A DNA stretch of 64,000 nucleotides from Streptococcus sp. F0442 (lineage in GTDB: Bacteria; Bacillota; Bacilli; Lactobacillales; Streptococcaceae), in contig NZ_KB373314.1 in the NCBI RefSeq assembly GCF_000314795.2, positions 1,024,377 through 1,088,376 of the forward strand, given 5' to 3'. Below the pieces are notes generated by a model, which did not search any database, was not told the origin of the DNA, and worked only from the letters and a program-made list of their open reading frames with translations. Positions 52,044 to 63,600 of the stretch are shown in pieces (within the stretch, counting starts at the first letter, position 1; every line of letters starts with the position of its first letter). A program made the translations under genes and the position numbers.

Positions 52044-54422
52044 TTATGGGAAATGCAAGACAATTTCCCCTTTTTTATTGATTTCTACTCGACTCAGTAA
52101 AAGATTGCGGACCATTTGCTCTTTGGCCGCCCCTTTCATTCGATCAAAGGATTGGTAGGCTTCTTGGAAAAATTCTACCAAAGGATTTTTCTGACTGGTG
52201 TATTGACCAGAGAGAGCCATCCGCAATTGTTGCAGATAGTCTACCTGCTCTACCCAGTTTTCATCGATGGCTTTTAAGATGGCCATACGTTGGAACTGTG
52301 CGATCACCTCATCGGTGCCTAAGACCTCATACTTGGCCTCTAACTCACTTTTAGCAATTTCCCACAAGAAATTTTCTTTTGCTTTCTTGCTACGGAAGGT
52401 TTGGTGGGCTTTTTCAGGATCCACCTGGTAGCTGACATTGTCTAAAATATAGCGATAAAAGGCTACTGGTTCCTTGTATTCTTTTTTGTGGACTACGCTT
52501 GAAAAGACGGAACGAAGCGCTTTTTCAACGATAGCATCCAAGCGGCCTTCTTGCTTGATCAAACGATCGCGCTCTTCGTAAACAATCGCACGCTGAATGT
52601 TCATGCTTTCCGCAAATTCTAGCGTCATCCGACGACTGGCCTGACCAGAACTTTCACTAGCATTTTGAGCTCGTTCCACCAAGTTTCTATACTTGCGCTT
52701 AGTCAGAGCTTTGGCTGAACCAATCCGCTCATCCACATCATAGTCTTGATAGGTATCCTGGATCCAGTCTGGTCCCCAGTTTTTCATCAAATCGTCTTCT
52801 AAAGAGACAAAGAACTTGGTCAAACCGGGATCTCCTTGACGACCTGAACGCCCACGAATTTGAAGGTCAATCCGCTGGTTCATCATCCGCTCAGTCCCTA
52901 CAACTACTAAACCACCTAACTCAGCGACTCCTGGTCCCAACTTGATATCGGTTCCCCGACCGGCCATTGAGGTCGCAACTGTCACCGCTCCTTTTCGACC
53001 TGATTCTTTAATGATCTGAGCCTCTCGGGGAGCATTGTTGGCATTAAGAAGATTGTGAGGAATTCCTTCACGCAAGAGAAGATTCGAATAAAGAATCGAC
53101 ATTTCAACCGATCCGGCAAAGACCAGAATCGGATTACCTTTTTCGTGGATTTTCTTCACATAGTCCAAAGAAGCCACGATTTTCTCTGGCAAAGTTTGAT
53201 AGATTTCATCCGGTAAATCCTTACGGATCTTCTTGCGATTGGTTGGAATCTTGATCACTGACATGGCATAGGTATCGAGAAATTCTGCCTCAGCAACCTT
53301 CCCAGTCCCCGTCATGCCTCCCAACTTCCGAAACATCTTAAAGAGGTTTTGGTAAGTAATAGAAGCCATAGCCCGTGTTTCTTGGGTGAGTTTGAGACCT
53401 TCTTTGGCTTCAATCGCCTGGTGGAGTCCTCCTTGCAAGCGGGTCATTTCCATCAAGCGACCCGTCGCCTGGTCTAGCAAAACAATCTCAGGTTGTCCTT
53501 CGACATTAGGATGGATGACATAGTCCTTATCCTTAATAAAGTTTTTATTGGCCTGCAGGGCTAGGCTGATATGGCGGACCAAGTCACGGTATTGGGGATC
53601 ATAGAGATTGGGAATGGCAAGAAAAGCTTCTGCTGCATGAGCTCCCTTTCGAGTCAACCAAACCCGTTTCTTTTCTTCGTCAAACTTGAAGTCTTCCCCC
53701 TCTTTGAAGGTTTGGATCAGAGTGTCAATAATCCCATAAAGGTTGGACTGGACCCGAGGAGAACCAGAAATAATCAAGGGGGTCTGAGCACTATCTAGGA
53801 GCACCGAATCAATCTCATCGACAATGGCGTAATTGAAGTCAGCTAAAAATTGTCCATCTGCAGAAGCGGTCAAATTCTCTGTTAGATAGTCAAAGCCCAG
53901 ACTGGTATTGGTCGTATAAATGACATCTGAGCGATAGATCTCACGTTTGACTTCTGGATCTAACTCTTCGTCTTCAGATTGTTTTAAAGGTACGCCGACC
54001 GTCAAACCTAAGAAACGATAGACCTGTCCCATTTCTTCTGCATCCCGAGTTGCCAGATAGGTATTGGTCGTAATAACCATAACCCCTTTGCCCTCTAGAG
54101 CATTGAGATAAACTGGCATAGTTGCCGTCAAGGTCTTCCCTTCACCGGTATTCATTTCAGCGACATTTCCCTGATGCAGGACAATCCCTCCCATGACTTG
54201 CACGTCATAAGGAAACATACCCAAGACCCGTTTATCGGCTTCACGCGCAACAGCAAATGCTTCTGGCAAGAGATCATCCAAGGTCTCGCCCTCTGCTAGA
54301 CGTTCCCGAAATTCTGCAGTCTTCTCCTGTAGTTGTCGATCCGTCAAGCGGGCCATGTCATCCTTCCAGCTATTGACTTCTTTTAAGATTTTTTTGATGT
54401 TTCTTAATTTAACGTAATCCAA
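52044..54422 (-). CDS. secA2: Accessory Sec translocase ATPase SecA2
   Basis: The product has 792 residues. Walker A is [14 protein letters not shown] and Walker [18 protein letters not shown], with [12 protein letters not shown] and the helicase motif [13 protein letters not shown] later. The C-terminal zinc domain of SecA1 is absent; the protein ends [11 protein letters not shown]. SecA2 moves the glycosylated adhesin through SecY2 with Asp1-3. The start is TTG 54422, 6 bases after AGAGG; the frame up to 54551 lies inside asp3. Confidence 0.96.
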   Translation of the reverse strand: MDYVKLRNIKKILKEVNSWKDDMARLTDRQLQEKTAEFRERLAEGETLDDLLPEAFAVAREADKRVLGMFPYDVQVMGGIVLHQGNVAEMNTGEGKTLTATMPVYLNALEGKGVMVITTNTYLATRDAEEMGQVYRFLGLTVGVPLKQSEDEELDPEVKREIYRSDVIYTTNTSLGFDYLTENLTASADGQFLADFNYAIVDEIDSVLLDSAQTPLIISGSPRVQSNLYGIIDTLIQTFKEGEDFKFDEEKKRVWLTRKGAHAAEAFLAIPNLYDPQYRDLVRHISLALQANKNFIKDKDYVIHPNVEGQPEIVLLDQATGRLMEMTRLQGGLHQAIEAKEGLKLTQETRAMASITYQNLFKMFRKLGGMTGTGKVAEAEFLDTYAMSVIKIPTNRKKIRKDLPDEIYQTLPEKIVASLDYVKKIHEKGNPILVFAGSVEMSILYSNLLLREGIPHNLLNANNAPREAQIIKESGRKGAVTVATSMAGRGTDIKLGPGVAELGGLVVVGTERMMNQRIDLQIRGRSGRQGDPGLTKFFVSLEDDLMKNWGPDWIQDTYQDYDVDERIGSAKALTKRKYRNLVERAQNASESSGQASRRMTLEFAESMNIQRAIVYEERDRLIKQEGRLDAIVEKALRSVFSSVVHKKEYKEPVAFYRYILDNVSYQVDPEKAHQTFRSKKAKENFLWEIAKSELEAKYEVLGTDEVIAQFQRMAILKAIDENWVEQVDYLQQLRMALSGQYTSQKNPLVEFFQEAYQSFDRMKGAAKEQMVRNLLLSRVEINKKGEIVLHFP

Positions 54423-54453
54423 TGTGATCCTCTTTTTTTGCAGTGATGTTCGT

Positions 54454-54924
54454 CTATTCGAGAACTTCTGCTCCCTCAGACGATATTGGTTGAATAGTAA
54501 AATAGTGGAAGGTAAACTCTTGCAAGCCTGCACTGAGCAAGCGTACTTCATAGGCGTAGGCTTGATCTGGATAGGTAAACTGCAAGCGACCTTCTGCGGT
54601 TACTCGACGGCCAACGACCTCTCCAAAACGATCTTTGAAGACAATTTCTACCATAACGGTATGGGAGGGAGTCGCTTCCATCGTAATAAGCAGTTCATAA
54701 TCCTGCTCTCTTTTAAGCAGAGGCAGACTAGGAATTTGACGCGTCGCGCCAAAATTTGTCTGCGAATGCCAGGTTTTCAATACTTGACCAGATGGCATGA
54801 GGGGGTTCTGAAAGTGAACGCTCCCTTGGGCAGTCGCTTGAATAGTTGACCCCCAAAGATAATCTGCCAGAACGGTATCGCCCCAGTAGACGCGTCTGGC
54901 TTCATTTTCTTTTATTTGTATCAT
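54454..54924 (-). CDS. asp3: Accessory Sec system protein Asp3
   Basis: This 156-residue soluble protein starts [20 protein letters not shown] and contains [20 protein letters not shown]. Asp3 joins Asp1 and Asp2 in a complex that binds the serine-rich repeats and SecA2. Its ATG overlaps the asp2 stop by four bases, and secA2 starts 31 bases further on; the longer frame to 54978 is inside asp2. Length and motifs agree with the family. Confidence 0.94.
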   Translation of the reverse strand: MIQIKENEARRVYWGDTVLADYLWGSTIQATAQGSVHFQNPLMPSGQVLKTWHSQTNFGATRQIPSLPLLKREQDYELLITMEATPSHTVMVEIVFKDRFGEVVGRRVTAEGRLQFTYPDQAYAYEVRLLSAGLQEFTFHYFTIQPISSEGAEVLE

Positions 54925-56465
54925 TGGTTTCTTCCAAAGTCTCTTTCCATGATTTCTTTGTACTGGGTCGCAAACCATTCAATGATCGGACCACTCGCGT
55001 CGTTGTGGCGACCGGCACGGCTAGTACTAATAATACGAACCGGCAATTCATATAAGGCTTCTAAAATATCTGGATAAGCCTGCTGGTCGTAGTCATCATC
55101 TCTCATATAGGCAAGTGCCAAAATTGTATCCTTAAAATCTGCTTGTTCAAACCGATCCCAGAAGCGTTGATTGAGCTGACCAATGCCTTCTTGTGATACT
55201 TGGCCGATGATCAACTGCATCATATCTAAGGACGTTCCAAACTCATCTGGACGTTTAAATTTCAGGTTAGCAGCGACATCCCCCAGGTTGACAATGGGTT
55301 TTCCGACTAGGATGGCATGAGGGCAATAAAGGGCCCCATAATAAAGTGCACCAAAGGTCCCCATGGACAAACCTGAAAAATTCATCTCTTTGGGCTCGAA
55401 ACCGAGCAGATCCAAATGCTGATCAATAAAGGCTGTAATTTGATTTTCCAGCTCTTCTGATCCCATGTAGAAAGATCCACCTTCCAGTCTTGGGTCAGAG
55501 AAGAGAATAAAGGGACTGCCCATAGCACGCAACATCCCAAATCCTTCAAATCCTTCGGCCGGACGATACCCAGAAAAGTAAATGTTTAAAGGTGGCTTCA
55601 TATCGCCCGGATGGAAATAAGCAAAAATCTCTTGGCGCTTGTGGTCCCGAAGAGTCTGAGCGCCTACCGTCATCCCTCCTAAAGGACCATGGGACAAGCG
55701 TTTGTGTAAGGCTCCAATCGTAAGAGCCCCCTCTCCTTTTGCTTCCAGCGAGAAGGCTAGGTAATAAGGCTCTGCTCCATCCAATTCTAGTGGTTGCAGC
55801 ATCTCTTCTTCTGAAAAGACCGCATCTTTGACCCAATCACCCAAAGCTCCATAGCGGTAAAATTGGATCCGCAATTGCAGCTGACAGCTTGGATCTTTTT
55901 CGTATTCCAACCAAAAATTGATGGGGCGGCTAGCGTCATACACATAATTGTAAACCCACTGGGCAATCGGCGTAAACTCTTCCCCGTATGCTCCATCAAG
56001 CTTGAGGAAATGTTGCCCCAAGACTGTTTGCTGACCAGCAAAATCAGGTCTCACTTGCAGATCACGAACTGTAAAGGCATCCCCATATTGATTGTCGTAT
56101 AAAAAGCGGTCTAAAACATAGAGAAATTGATGCTTGTTTGAGAAATCCCAGGGTCTCGCTTGTTTAAGCGTTAAGAGATGGGCTAATTCTGCAGAAGGCA
56201 CCTCTAGCTTACGCCTTTCGTCATAAAAAACGGTATAAGGCTGAAAATAGGTCAGGTCTTCTCCTAAAGCCAACAAATCTTCTGGATTCTCTAGGATCAA
56301 GGCTTTAAATTTAGAGATTTCCTCTTCTTCCATATAGTCTTTGAGCGATGGAAGAGCGGTGGCCTGAAAAAAGTGCCAGCCAAGTCCAGCAGGAAGTTCC
56401 ATTTGATCCTGCCAGCTACTTGAGCCGATTTGGAGAATATGGGGTATCTGTAGTTTTTTATCCAT
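54921..56465 (-). CDS. asp2: Accessory Sec system protein Asp2 (glycan O-acetyltransferase)
   Basis: The product has 514 residues. The C-terminal half is an alpha/beta-hydrolase-like domain with the nucleophile motif FSGLSMGTFGALYYG, where S367 is the predicted catalytic Ser. STSRAGRHNDASGP near the C-terminus probably carries the catalytic His. Asp2 acetylates GlcNAc on the adhesin and is also needed for export. It overlaps asp1 by 8 bases and asp3 by 4. Confidence 0.95.
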   Translation of the reverse strand: MDKKLQIPHILQIGSSSWQDQMELPAGLGWHFFQATALPSLKDYMEEEEISKFKALILENPEDLLALGEDLTYFQPYTVFYDERRKLEVPSAELAHLLTLKQARPWDFSNKHQFLYVLDRFLYDNQYGDAFTVRDLQVRPDFAGQQTVLGQHFLKLDGAYGEEFTPIAQWVYNYVYDASRPINFWLEYEKDPSCQLQLRIQFYRYGALGDWVKDAVFSEEEMLQPLELDGAEPYYLAFSLEAKGEGALTIGALHKRLSHGPLGGMTVGAQTLRDHKRQEIFAYFHPGDMKPPLNIYFSGYRPAEGFEGFGMLRAMGSPFILFSDPRLEGGSFYMGSEELENQITAFIDQHLDLLGFEPKEMNFSGLSMGTFGALYYGALYCPHAILVGKPIVNLGDVAANLKFKRPDEFGTSLDMMQLIIGQVSQEGIGQLNQRFWDRFEQADFKDTILALAYMRDDDYDQQAYPDILEALYELPVRIISTSRAGRHNDASGPIIEWFATQYKEIMERDFGRNQ

Positions 56466-58047
56466 GACGTTCTTTCATCCATCCTTCCCATTTCTCGATC
56501 AAGCGTTGACCGGTGTATTCTTGAATTTTTTCGATTGAATAGACCAAGGCCTCATTCCAGGGCTTCAATTCCAATAAGAAGTGCGTGATTGCTTTTTCTA
56601 ATTCCTTGTCTCCCTTAGACAGGACATAGCCATTTTTTAAATGATCCACATATTCTGTTTGAACACGATTGACCTGTGGAATCCCCGCAGAGATCCCTGC
56701 AATCTGCGTATAGAGGTTAGGTTCCTCACTCAAATCTACGATCAAGCGTGTTTTTTCCAACTCCTGAATAATGTCATTTTCATTTGAAAAATTCTTGACC
56801 ACAAAACGGTAGTCCGGTGCGTCTTGTACAAACTCCTTATCAATAATCTGGTTTTCTCCAAGCACTTCTAGCTGGGCTGGCGACTGAAAAAGATTCAAGT
56901 TCTGCTCACTAGCGATCAATTCCTCTAGTTGCTGTTCTACTTCTTTGACCCGCTCTGGTGCCCCATTGTAAAATGCAAAGACGACTTCAAATAAGGGATG
57001 TTGCCCCAAAACTTCCAAGATTTTTTTGAGCTGGTTCTTGGTTGGAAGCTCGTTCTCCTTGATATAATAATAAATCTTTGATTCCTTACGCTCTTGACTA
57101 GAGCCCAAACGGAGGCGAGAGTCAAAAGAGGTAATCCGATGTGTTTTTTGAGCTAAGCTAGGGGAAAAGACCGAAATCGCTTCTTTGGTTTTTTCACTGT
57201 CCGTAATTAAAAGCTGGGCATCAATCATATCAAAATAGAGGACAAAGTTTTCTGCAGACAAGGGCTGGCGATCCCCATAGAAAGAGAGGACCTTCTTAAC
57301 ACCACTCGCTGTATCTTGTAAAAAAGCAAGATTGGCTGGATGAGCTGCCAAGACCAACTGATCTCGCCCTGGAATCAAAGCCATCAAGTGTTCCTTCATT
57401 TTTTCAGAGACGACTTCCCCAATATTGGCATAGCTTTCTTTTTTGAATGCATGGAAGAAAGCTTCATTGACCATGACAGAGCGATTTTCTTCAATCAACA
57501 TCTCTCTCAAAATCCACTGCCCATCAAAACGCAGGTACTCATGAAAATAAGGTTTCCCCTCATTGTAGTAGAGTCTGCTAGAGATAAAGCCACGATCATC
57601 CATGTAGTCAATATAGATGATTTCCTCATCCTTATAACGGGTCAAGGAGAGGATATTCCCATCCACTCCCATATCAATCTTGGCGAGACATTTGCCTTTT
57701 CGAAAGGCTATGGCCAAAAAAGGAGTATAGGAAAAGATAGTCCCACTAGGCCATTCCATATCCTGAAGCTGGAGTGGGCGCATGGACAACTCAGATGGGA
57801 CACCTTGGATCCCATCAAAAATGGAGATCACATCTGTCTCTAGTATATCTTGGCGGTGTAAAAAATAACGCAGTTGGGGATTGTACTGTGGTAACAATAA
57901 AACCCGATCCATTTCTGCTTCTTGAAAAATACGAACTTGATTAATGGTATCGTCAAATTCAATGGACTCGCGCATCCAGTACCAAGGGGTAGCTGATTGC
58001 TGCCAGATGCGGTCCGTTCCATACCAGGCTGGTACAAAATAATACAT
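56458..58047 (-). CDS. asp1: Accessory Sec system protein Asp1
   Basis: This 529-residue protein starts MYYFVPAWYGTDRIWQQSAT, a conserved Asp1 N-terminus. It has a GT-B-like fold, with SKGDKELEKAITHFLLELKP near the C-terminus, but no visible catalytic motif, as expected. Asp1 forms the core of the Asp1-2-3 complex that targets the adhesin to SecA2/SecY2. It starts 8 bases after secY2 and overlaps asp2. Confidence 0.95.
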   Translation of the reverse strand: MYYFVPAWYGTDRIWQQSATPWYWMRESIEFDDTINQVRIFQEAEMDRVLLLPQYNPQLRYFLHRQDILETDVISIFDGIQGVPSELSMRPLQLQDMEWPSGTIFSYTPFLAIAFRKGKCLAKIDMGVDGNILSLTRYKDEEIIYIDYMDDRGFISSRLYYNEGKPYFHEYLRFDGQWILREMLIEENRSVMVNEAFFHAFKKESYANIGEVVSEKMKEHLMALIPGRDQLVLAAHPANLAFLQDTASGVKKVLSFYGDRQPLSAENFVLYFDMIDAQLLITDSEKTKEAISVFSPSLAQKTHRITSFDSRLRLGSSQERKESKIYYYIKENELPTKNQLKKILEVLGQHPLFEVVFAFYNGAPERVKEVEQQLEELIASEQNLNLFQSPAQLEVLGENQIIDKEFVQDAPDYRFVVKNFSNENDIIQELEKTRLIVDLSEEPNLYTQIAGISAGIPQVNRVQTEYVDHLKNGYVLSKGDKELEKAITHFLLELKPWNEALVYSIEKIQEYTGQRLIEKWEGWMKERHG

Positions 58048-58055
58048 GGTTACTC

Positions 58056-59273
58056 CTAGAATATTCTTGTATAACGTTGGTTGACGCGAAGGGCACGAAT
58101 TTCTTCTCGGATATTGTAAATCATTCCGACAAACATGAGGAAAGTCCCTGGGATCATGGTCAAGCGCAAGAGCTCCTTATCCCATAATAAGAGAGAAAAA
58201 GGAAGCGCCGTAAAGAGAATCAGATACAAGGTCCCAAAAACTGTTAAGCGGAGGACAATACCATTGATGTAGCGACGTGTATCTGCTCCCGGATAGACAT
58301 GGTCGATATATTCCGAAGCCTTCATCATCTTATCTGCAATTTCTTCTCCATTTACATTGACAAAGGCAAAGGCAAAAGAAAGCAGGGCAATCATGAGAAT
58401 GTAAAGTAGAATCCAGATGGGGTCTCCCATCACCAAACGCTTGGCGAGCTGAGCAGCCCATTTAGCATTGGAATCCATCGACAAAATCAAGAGCATGGCA
58501 TACTGAGGAATCGACACCAAGGTCATGGCATACATGAAGGGCATTCCCCCAGCCGGATTGAGCTTGATATCTAAAAAAGTATAGCTTTTTAGGTTGTTGT
58601 GAATCCCTAATTTATTGACAGGAATTTGATACTTGGAATATTCCACTAAGACTGCAACAAAGACAAAAATCAAGAGGGCAATCACACCCACAATATAAGC
58701 GATCTCTGGAATATTATTAATATTTGAAATAGTCTTCATCACGTCTTCTGGAAGGTACATAACCATCCCCGCCATCATGATCACAACAGAACTTCCAAGA
58801 CCCAGAGCAGCATTTAGATCTGAAAGCCAGACCAAAAAGAAGGCTCCAGCTACCATAATCATCGTATTAACTGCAATGACGAGTCCAGGGTTCAACCCTG
58901 TCTTCAAGGGCAGATACATGGCCACTGCCAAGGACTGGACGATGGCAAGCGCCAAGGTCACATACATCTTTCGCCGCTCCACAATTTCCGAGCTGGTTTT
59001 TTCAAGATTAAAGCGTTTTGAAACGGTAAACATCCGCCACAAAATCATGGAGGACATCCAAGGAGATAAACCGATCGAAAAGATCGACATCCCGCGGAGA
59101 TTTCCACCCATCACAGCACTTGAGAGCTGTAGACCAGTTGTCGTCCCCTCATTAAGTTTCAAGGCCTTTGATAAATCAACAAAAGGCAGAGAAATTTTAC
59201 TTCCAAAAACATAAATAAAGACGAAAAAAATCGTCCAACAAAATCGCTTTCCTACTTCAGATCGTTTTAACAT
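58056..59273 (-). CDS. secY2: Accessory Sec translocon channel SecY2
   Basis: This 405-residue membrane protein has ten predicted spans and is shorter than housekeeping SecY. SecY-type features include FVDLSKALKLNEGTTTGLQL in the plug region and GLSPWMSSMILWRMFTVSKR. It forms the dedicated channel for the glycosylated serine-rich adhesin. It has its own promoter at 59363-59390, and a terminator separates it from the upstream gtf3/nss gene, so secY2 is the first gene of the export operon here. The ribosome site is weak (AGAAAG about 11 bases from the ATG). Confidence 0.95.
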   Translation of the reverse strand: MLKRSEVGKRFCWTIFFVFIYVFGSKISLPFVDLSKALKLNEGTTTGLQLSSAVMGGNLRGMSIFSIGLSPWMSSMILWRMFTVSKRFNLEKTSSEIVERRKMYVTLALAIVQSLAVAMYLPLKTGLNPGLVIAVNTMIMVAGAFFLVWLSDLNAALGLGSSVVIMMAGMVMYLPEDVMKTISNINNIPEIAYIVGVIALLIFVFVAVLVEYSKYQIPVNKLGIHNNLKSYTFLDIKLNPAGGMPFMYAMTLVSIPQYAMLLILSMDSNAKWAAQLAKRLVMGDPIWILLYILMIALLSFAFAFVNVNGEEIADKMMKASEYIDHVYPGADTRRYINGIVLRLTVFGTLYLILFTALPFSLLLWDKELLRLTMIPGTFLMFVGMIYNIREEIRALRVNQRYTRIF

Positions 59274-59362
59274 TTCTTTTAAACTTTCTCTTCGTCATTT
59301 TGGCTCCACCGTCTTGGGATTAGCCTATACATAGGTGCTTCTTAAGCATCTTATCTCAACTT

Positions 59363-59390
59363 ATTTTACCATAATTTGCGACGTTTCCAA
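59363..59390 (-). promoter_or_regulatory. Promoter of the secY2-asp5 operon
   Basis: On the minus strand, TTGGAA (59385-59390), 16 bases, then TGGTAAAAT with the -10 at 59363-59368 and an extended TG. A leader of about 85 bases follows. Confidence 0.6.
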
Positions 59391-59446
59391 ACTCATTTGT
59401 CACTAATATTTGATAATCTTCCAATTTCGCTATTTGGTACCGCATC

Positions 59447-59485
59447 CAACAAAAAATTCTCCAGATCTTTGTCTGAAGAATCTTG
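59447..59485 (-). terminator. Terminator after gtf3/nss
   Basis: On the minus strand, ATTCTTCAGA-CAAAGA-TCTGGAGAAT with one G-T pair, followed by TTTTTTG. Confidence 0.8.
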
Positions 59486-59500
59486 TTTGATTGGCTGTTA

Positions 59501-60502
59501 TTACCCCAAGGCCATGATGGTATCGACGAATAATTTCTTTGTGAAATAGCCATTGCGGATCAAATAAGAAGTATAGTGAGCTTTTTGGACCATTTGGGCA
59601 TACGCTTCCTCTGTGCAGTCTTGAACCAAACGATTGGCTTCTTCAAGATTGGATGCTACAAAGCCAAGCCCTTTTTCTCGAATATAGTCTGCATTTGACA
59701 AATAGTCTGGCACGACTACCGGAAGACCTGCGGATAAGTAAGTCGATAATTTGTAGGAAATATTTTCTTTGTAGTAATCTCGCTCATCCTCGGGGTTCTC
59801 TGAATTTCCCCAGACCAGCCCAAAACCACCCTTAGAAAGCTCCAAAAGCAACTCTTGCTTGGTTCGCCAGCCTTCAATATGGACCTTGGAATAATCAACT
59901 CCTTCAACTGGTTCTGCATAGACATGAAGGGGTGTATCATATTTCCAGTCGATGATATGAGGGAAACGCGACGGATTCCCTGAGAAGATCAGTTTTTTCT
60001 CAAATTGCGGGGTATAGAGATCCAAACTGTGGGTCAAATCCCACAACTTTTGTACCACATATTTTTTAACTGTAAGCCCTTCTGATACTAGACGATGGTA
60101 CATTTGCTCTGATGGAACAACGACCAGATCACTCTGATTGTACATGTCGATATAGTTGGGTATCAGGTAATAATTACTCTCAAACATAAGCGGTGGGACA
60201 TCGTGGATAAACATGACCAACTTGGTTTGAAGGAGTTTTAACTTATCAACCAAACGGCGGTCCCACTCAATCCCATTCCAAGAAGGCGATTGAACGAAGA
60301 CGATATCCCCAAAAGCAACGCCTGCTAAAATCCCATCCATTCGCGAGTTCAATTCACTAGCTGGTTCATTGCTATGATCATAAAAGTAGATTCCTAATTC
60401 ATTGACCCCAAGCTCGCGAACGACATTCATGATATCGTTTTGGGCCATCAGGGCTACACTTTGCGAAGATTGCCCAAATAGATTTGTAAAATGGATTTTC
60501 AT
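59501..60502 (-). CDS. nss: Gtf3/Nss-type glucosyltransferase
   Basis: This 333-residue GT-B glycosyltransferase matches the Gtf3 (Streptococcus parasanguinis) / Nss (S. gordonii) type: MKIHFTNLFGQSSQSVALMA, the donor-site region FIHDVPPLMFESNYYLIPNY, and ISYKLSTYLSAGLPVVVPDY. These enzymes add glucose to the first GlcNAc on the serine-rich adhesin. It lies between the adhesin gene and secY2, where S. gordonii has gly and nss; only one transferase is present here. It has an extended -10 promoter and its own terminator. Confidence 0.92.
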   Translation of the reverse strand: MKIHFTNLFGQSSQSVALMAQNDIMNVVRELGVNELGIYFYDHSNEPASELNSRMDGILAGVAFGDIVFVQSPSWNGIEWDRRLVDKLKLLQTKLVMFIHDVPPLMFESNYYLIPNYIDMYNQSDLVVVPSEQMYHRLVSEGLTVKKYVVQKLWDLTHSLDLYTPQFEKKLIFSGNPSRFPHIIDWKYDTPLHVYAEPVEGVDYSKVHIEGWRTKQELLLELSKGGFGLVWGNSENPEDERDYYKENISYKLSTYLSAGLPVVVPDYLSNADYIREKGLGFVASNLEEANRLVQDCTEEAYAQMVQKAHYTSYLIRNGYFTKKLFVDTIMALG

Positions 60503-60615
60503 CTCTTTCCTCTGACTCTTCTTTTTTTATCCCATATTTCCTGAAGATATGAAGGCAAACTGAGCTTTTCACAAAGCAACCTTTTTCATACCCTTCACCG
60601 AAAACTTCCTCATTC

Positions 60616-60624
60616 ATTATAACA
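60616..60624 (-). promoter_or_regulatory. Extended -10 promoter of the gtf3/nss gene
   Basis: TGTTATAAT on the minus strand about 115 bases before the start; no clear -35 box. Confidence 0.45.
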
Positions 60625-60653
60625 TATTTCACAACTTCTTAGACATTCTAGAT

Positions 60654-60684
60654 CAATAAAAGACCGGTTCATTCCGGTCTTTTA
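60654..60684 (-). terminator. Rho-independent terminator of the adhesin gene
   Basis: On the minus strand, AAAAGACCGG-AATGAA-CCGGTCTTTT then ATTG, just after the stop codon at 60690. Confidence 0.9.
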
Positions 60685-60689
60685 AGGTT

Positions 60690-63600
60690 CTATTTGCCAT
60701 CTTTTTTACGAATGCCTAACAAAGTTAGTCCAGATAGAAGGAGGGAGGCCCCTATTGCAAGGATACTAGAGGAAGCAACGACTCCTGTCTCTGGGAGAGC
60801 AGGTCCTGAAGAATTTGCCACAGGCGCTGGGCTTACATCTGATGAGGACTCTGAAGGACTTGTCCCAGCAGAGAAACTTGACGCATAAGATACACGGATC
60901 CATTCAGATGTTTCATGCGATTGAGATTGGTTCACTGTTGACGATGTGCTTGTGGAAACTGAGGCACTCGTCAAAGATGATTCAGACACTAACATCGACC
61001 TTGAAAGGGATTGGCTCGTTGAAAAGAGTGAAATAGATTGACTATACGATTCAGATTTCGATGCTACAGACTCTGAATGAGATGTCCATCGCGAATCTGA
61101 CTGACTCTCAGAAACAGATTGAGAGAGTGATTCGGACTCTGAAACCTGCGATTCAGATACAACATTCGATGTCGAAGCTGATTCAGTTGCAGATACAGAT
61201 GATTGAACCAGCGATTCTGACTGGCTAGCTGAAACGGAGGCCTGAACCAAGGACTCTGACTGACTGGCTGAAACTGAGGCCTGGACTAGTGATTCTGACT
61301 GACTAGACGAAACGGAGGCCTGAACCAACGAGTCCGATTGACTAACCGACACAGACTCCTGAACCAGCGATTCGGATTGGCTGGCTGAGACTGACGCTTG
61401 AACTTGCGATTCTGATTGACTAGCTGATACTGATGCTTGGACCTGTGATTCTGATTGACTGGCAGAAATCGATTCTTGAACTAGAGATTCTGATTCACTA
61501 GACGATACAGATTCCTGAAGCAAGGATTCAGATTGACTCGTTGAAACGGATTCTGACAGTTTTTTACTCATCGAAATAGATTGCGACAAGGAAACTAGTT
61601 GGGAAACTACCTCCTCCGATCCGACTGCCGATGTTGACTGAGACTGAGAAATAGACTTCGATGTCTCTTCAGACTCAATCTCGGATATGGATTCTGAATC
61701 AACTTTAGATTGTGAAGCTGACTGGCTAGCTGATACAGATGCGTGAACCAGCGATTCTGATTGACTAGCCGACACAGAATCTTGAACCAACGAATCGGAT
61801 TGACTAACCGATACAGATTCCTGAAGCAAGGATTCATATTGACTCAACGAAACAGATTTCGAAACTTTTTCAGACTCACTCTTAGATGCTGATTCTGAAG
61901 CAGCTTTAGATTGTGAATCAGATTGACTAGCCGAAATCGATGCCTGTACCAATGAATCTGATTGGCTAGCCGAAACTGACTCCTGAACTAGCGAATCAGA
62001 TTGACTAGCAGAGACTGACGCTTGAACTAACGAGTCTGACTGACTGGTGGAAATAGATGCCTGTACCAATGAATCTGATTGGCTAGCTGAAATAGATTCC
62101 TGAACCAACGAATCGGATTGGCTGGCTGAAACGGATTCCTGGGCAAGTGAATCTGACTGACTAGCTGATACAGACGCCTGAATCAGTGATTCCGATCGAC
62201 TAGCTGAGACTAACGCTTGAACTTGCGATTCTGACTGACTGGCCGAAACTGAGGCCTGGACTAACGAATCCGATTGACTAGCCGAGACAGACGCCTGAAC
62301 CAACGAGTCTGACTGACTTGCAGAAACAGATTCTTGAACCAACGAATCGGATTGACTGGCTGAGACAGATTCCTGTAGCAACGACTCTGACTGACTGGCT
62401 GATACAGACGCCTGAACAATAGATTCAGATTGACTTACAGAGACTGACGCTTGAACTTGCGAGTCTGACTGACTGGTGGAAACAGATGCCTGTACCAATG
62501 AATCTGATTGGCTAGCTGAAATAGATTCCTGAACCAACGAATCGGATTGGCTAGCTGAAACCGACTCTTGTACCAAGGACTCTGATTGGCTCGCAGAAAC
62601 GGACGCTTGTACCAAGGAGTCTGACCGACTAGCTGAAACTGAGGCTTGTACCAAGGAATCAGACTGACTTGCAGAAACTGAGGCTTGGAACAAAGACTCG
62701 GATTGGCTAGCTGAAACCGATGCCTGAACCAAGGAATCAGACTGACTAGCTGAAACTGAGGCTTGAACCAGTGATTCAGATTGACTCATCGAAATAGATT
62801 GCGACAAGGAAATCAGTTGAGAAACCACTTCTTCCGATCCAACAGCCGATGTTGACTGCGATTGAGACACAGAAATTGATTTGGATACCAAATTAGATAA
62901 GGATACCGACTGACTCAACGAAACAGATTTCGAGGCTTTTTCAGACTCACTCTTAGATGCTGATGCGGCTTTTGATTGCGAGTCTGATTGACTGACAGAA
63001 ACAGATTCTTGTATCAAGGAATCGGACTGACTAGTTGAAACCGACTCTTGTACCAAGGAATCTGATTGGCTTGCCGATACAGATGCCTGAACCAAGGAAT
63101 CTGATTGACTTGCGGAAACCGACTCTTGTACCAAGGAATCTGATTGACTCTCTGAAATGGACTCTTGTACCAAGAACCCAGACTGACTTGTCGAAACTGA
63201 GGCTTGAACCAACGAATCGGATTGACTCGCGGAAACGGACTCTTGTACCAAGGAATCAGACTGGCTCGCAGAAACTGACGCTTGTACCAAGGAATCTGAT
63301 TGACTCACTGAAATGGACTCTTGTACCAAGGACTCAGACTGACTTGTCGAAACTGAGGCTTGTACCAGCGAGTTTGATCGACTAGCTGAGATTGATGCTT
63401 GGATCAACGATTCAGATTTGCTAGCTGAAGCTGATTCTCGAACCTGCGATTCGGATTGACTCGACGAAACCGAAGATTGAACCAAGGATTCTGACTGACT
63501 CACTGAAATTGATTCTTGGACTTGTGACTCTGACCGACTTTCTGAAGTTGAAGCTTGAATTAACGATTCAGATTGACTCGCTGAAACGGACGCTTGTACC

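Noticed and set aside
63035..63385. Open plus-strand frame encoding a repeated PRNLID-like sequence
   Set aside because: It is the antisense of the adhesin repeats; the repeat removes stops in several frames. No ribosome site or promoter.
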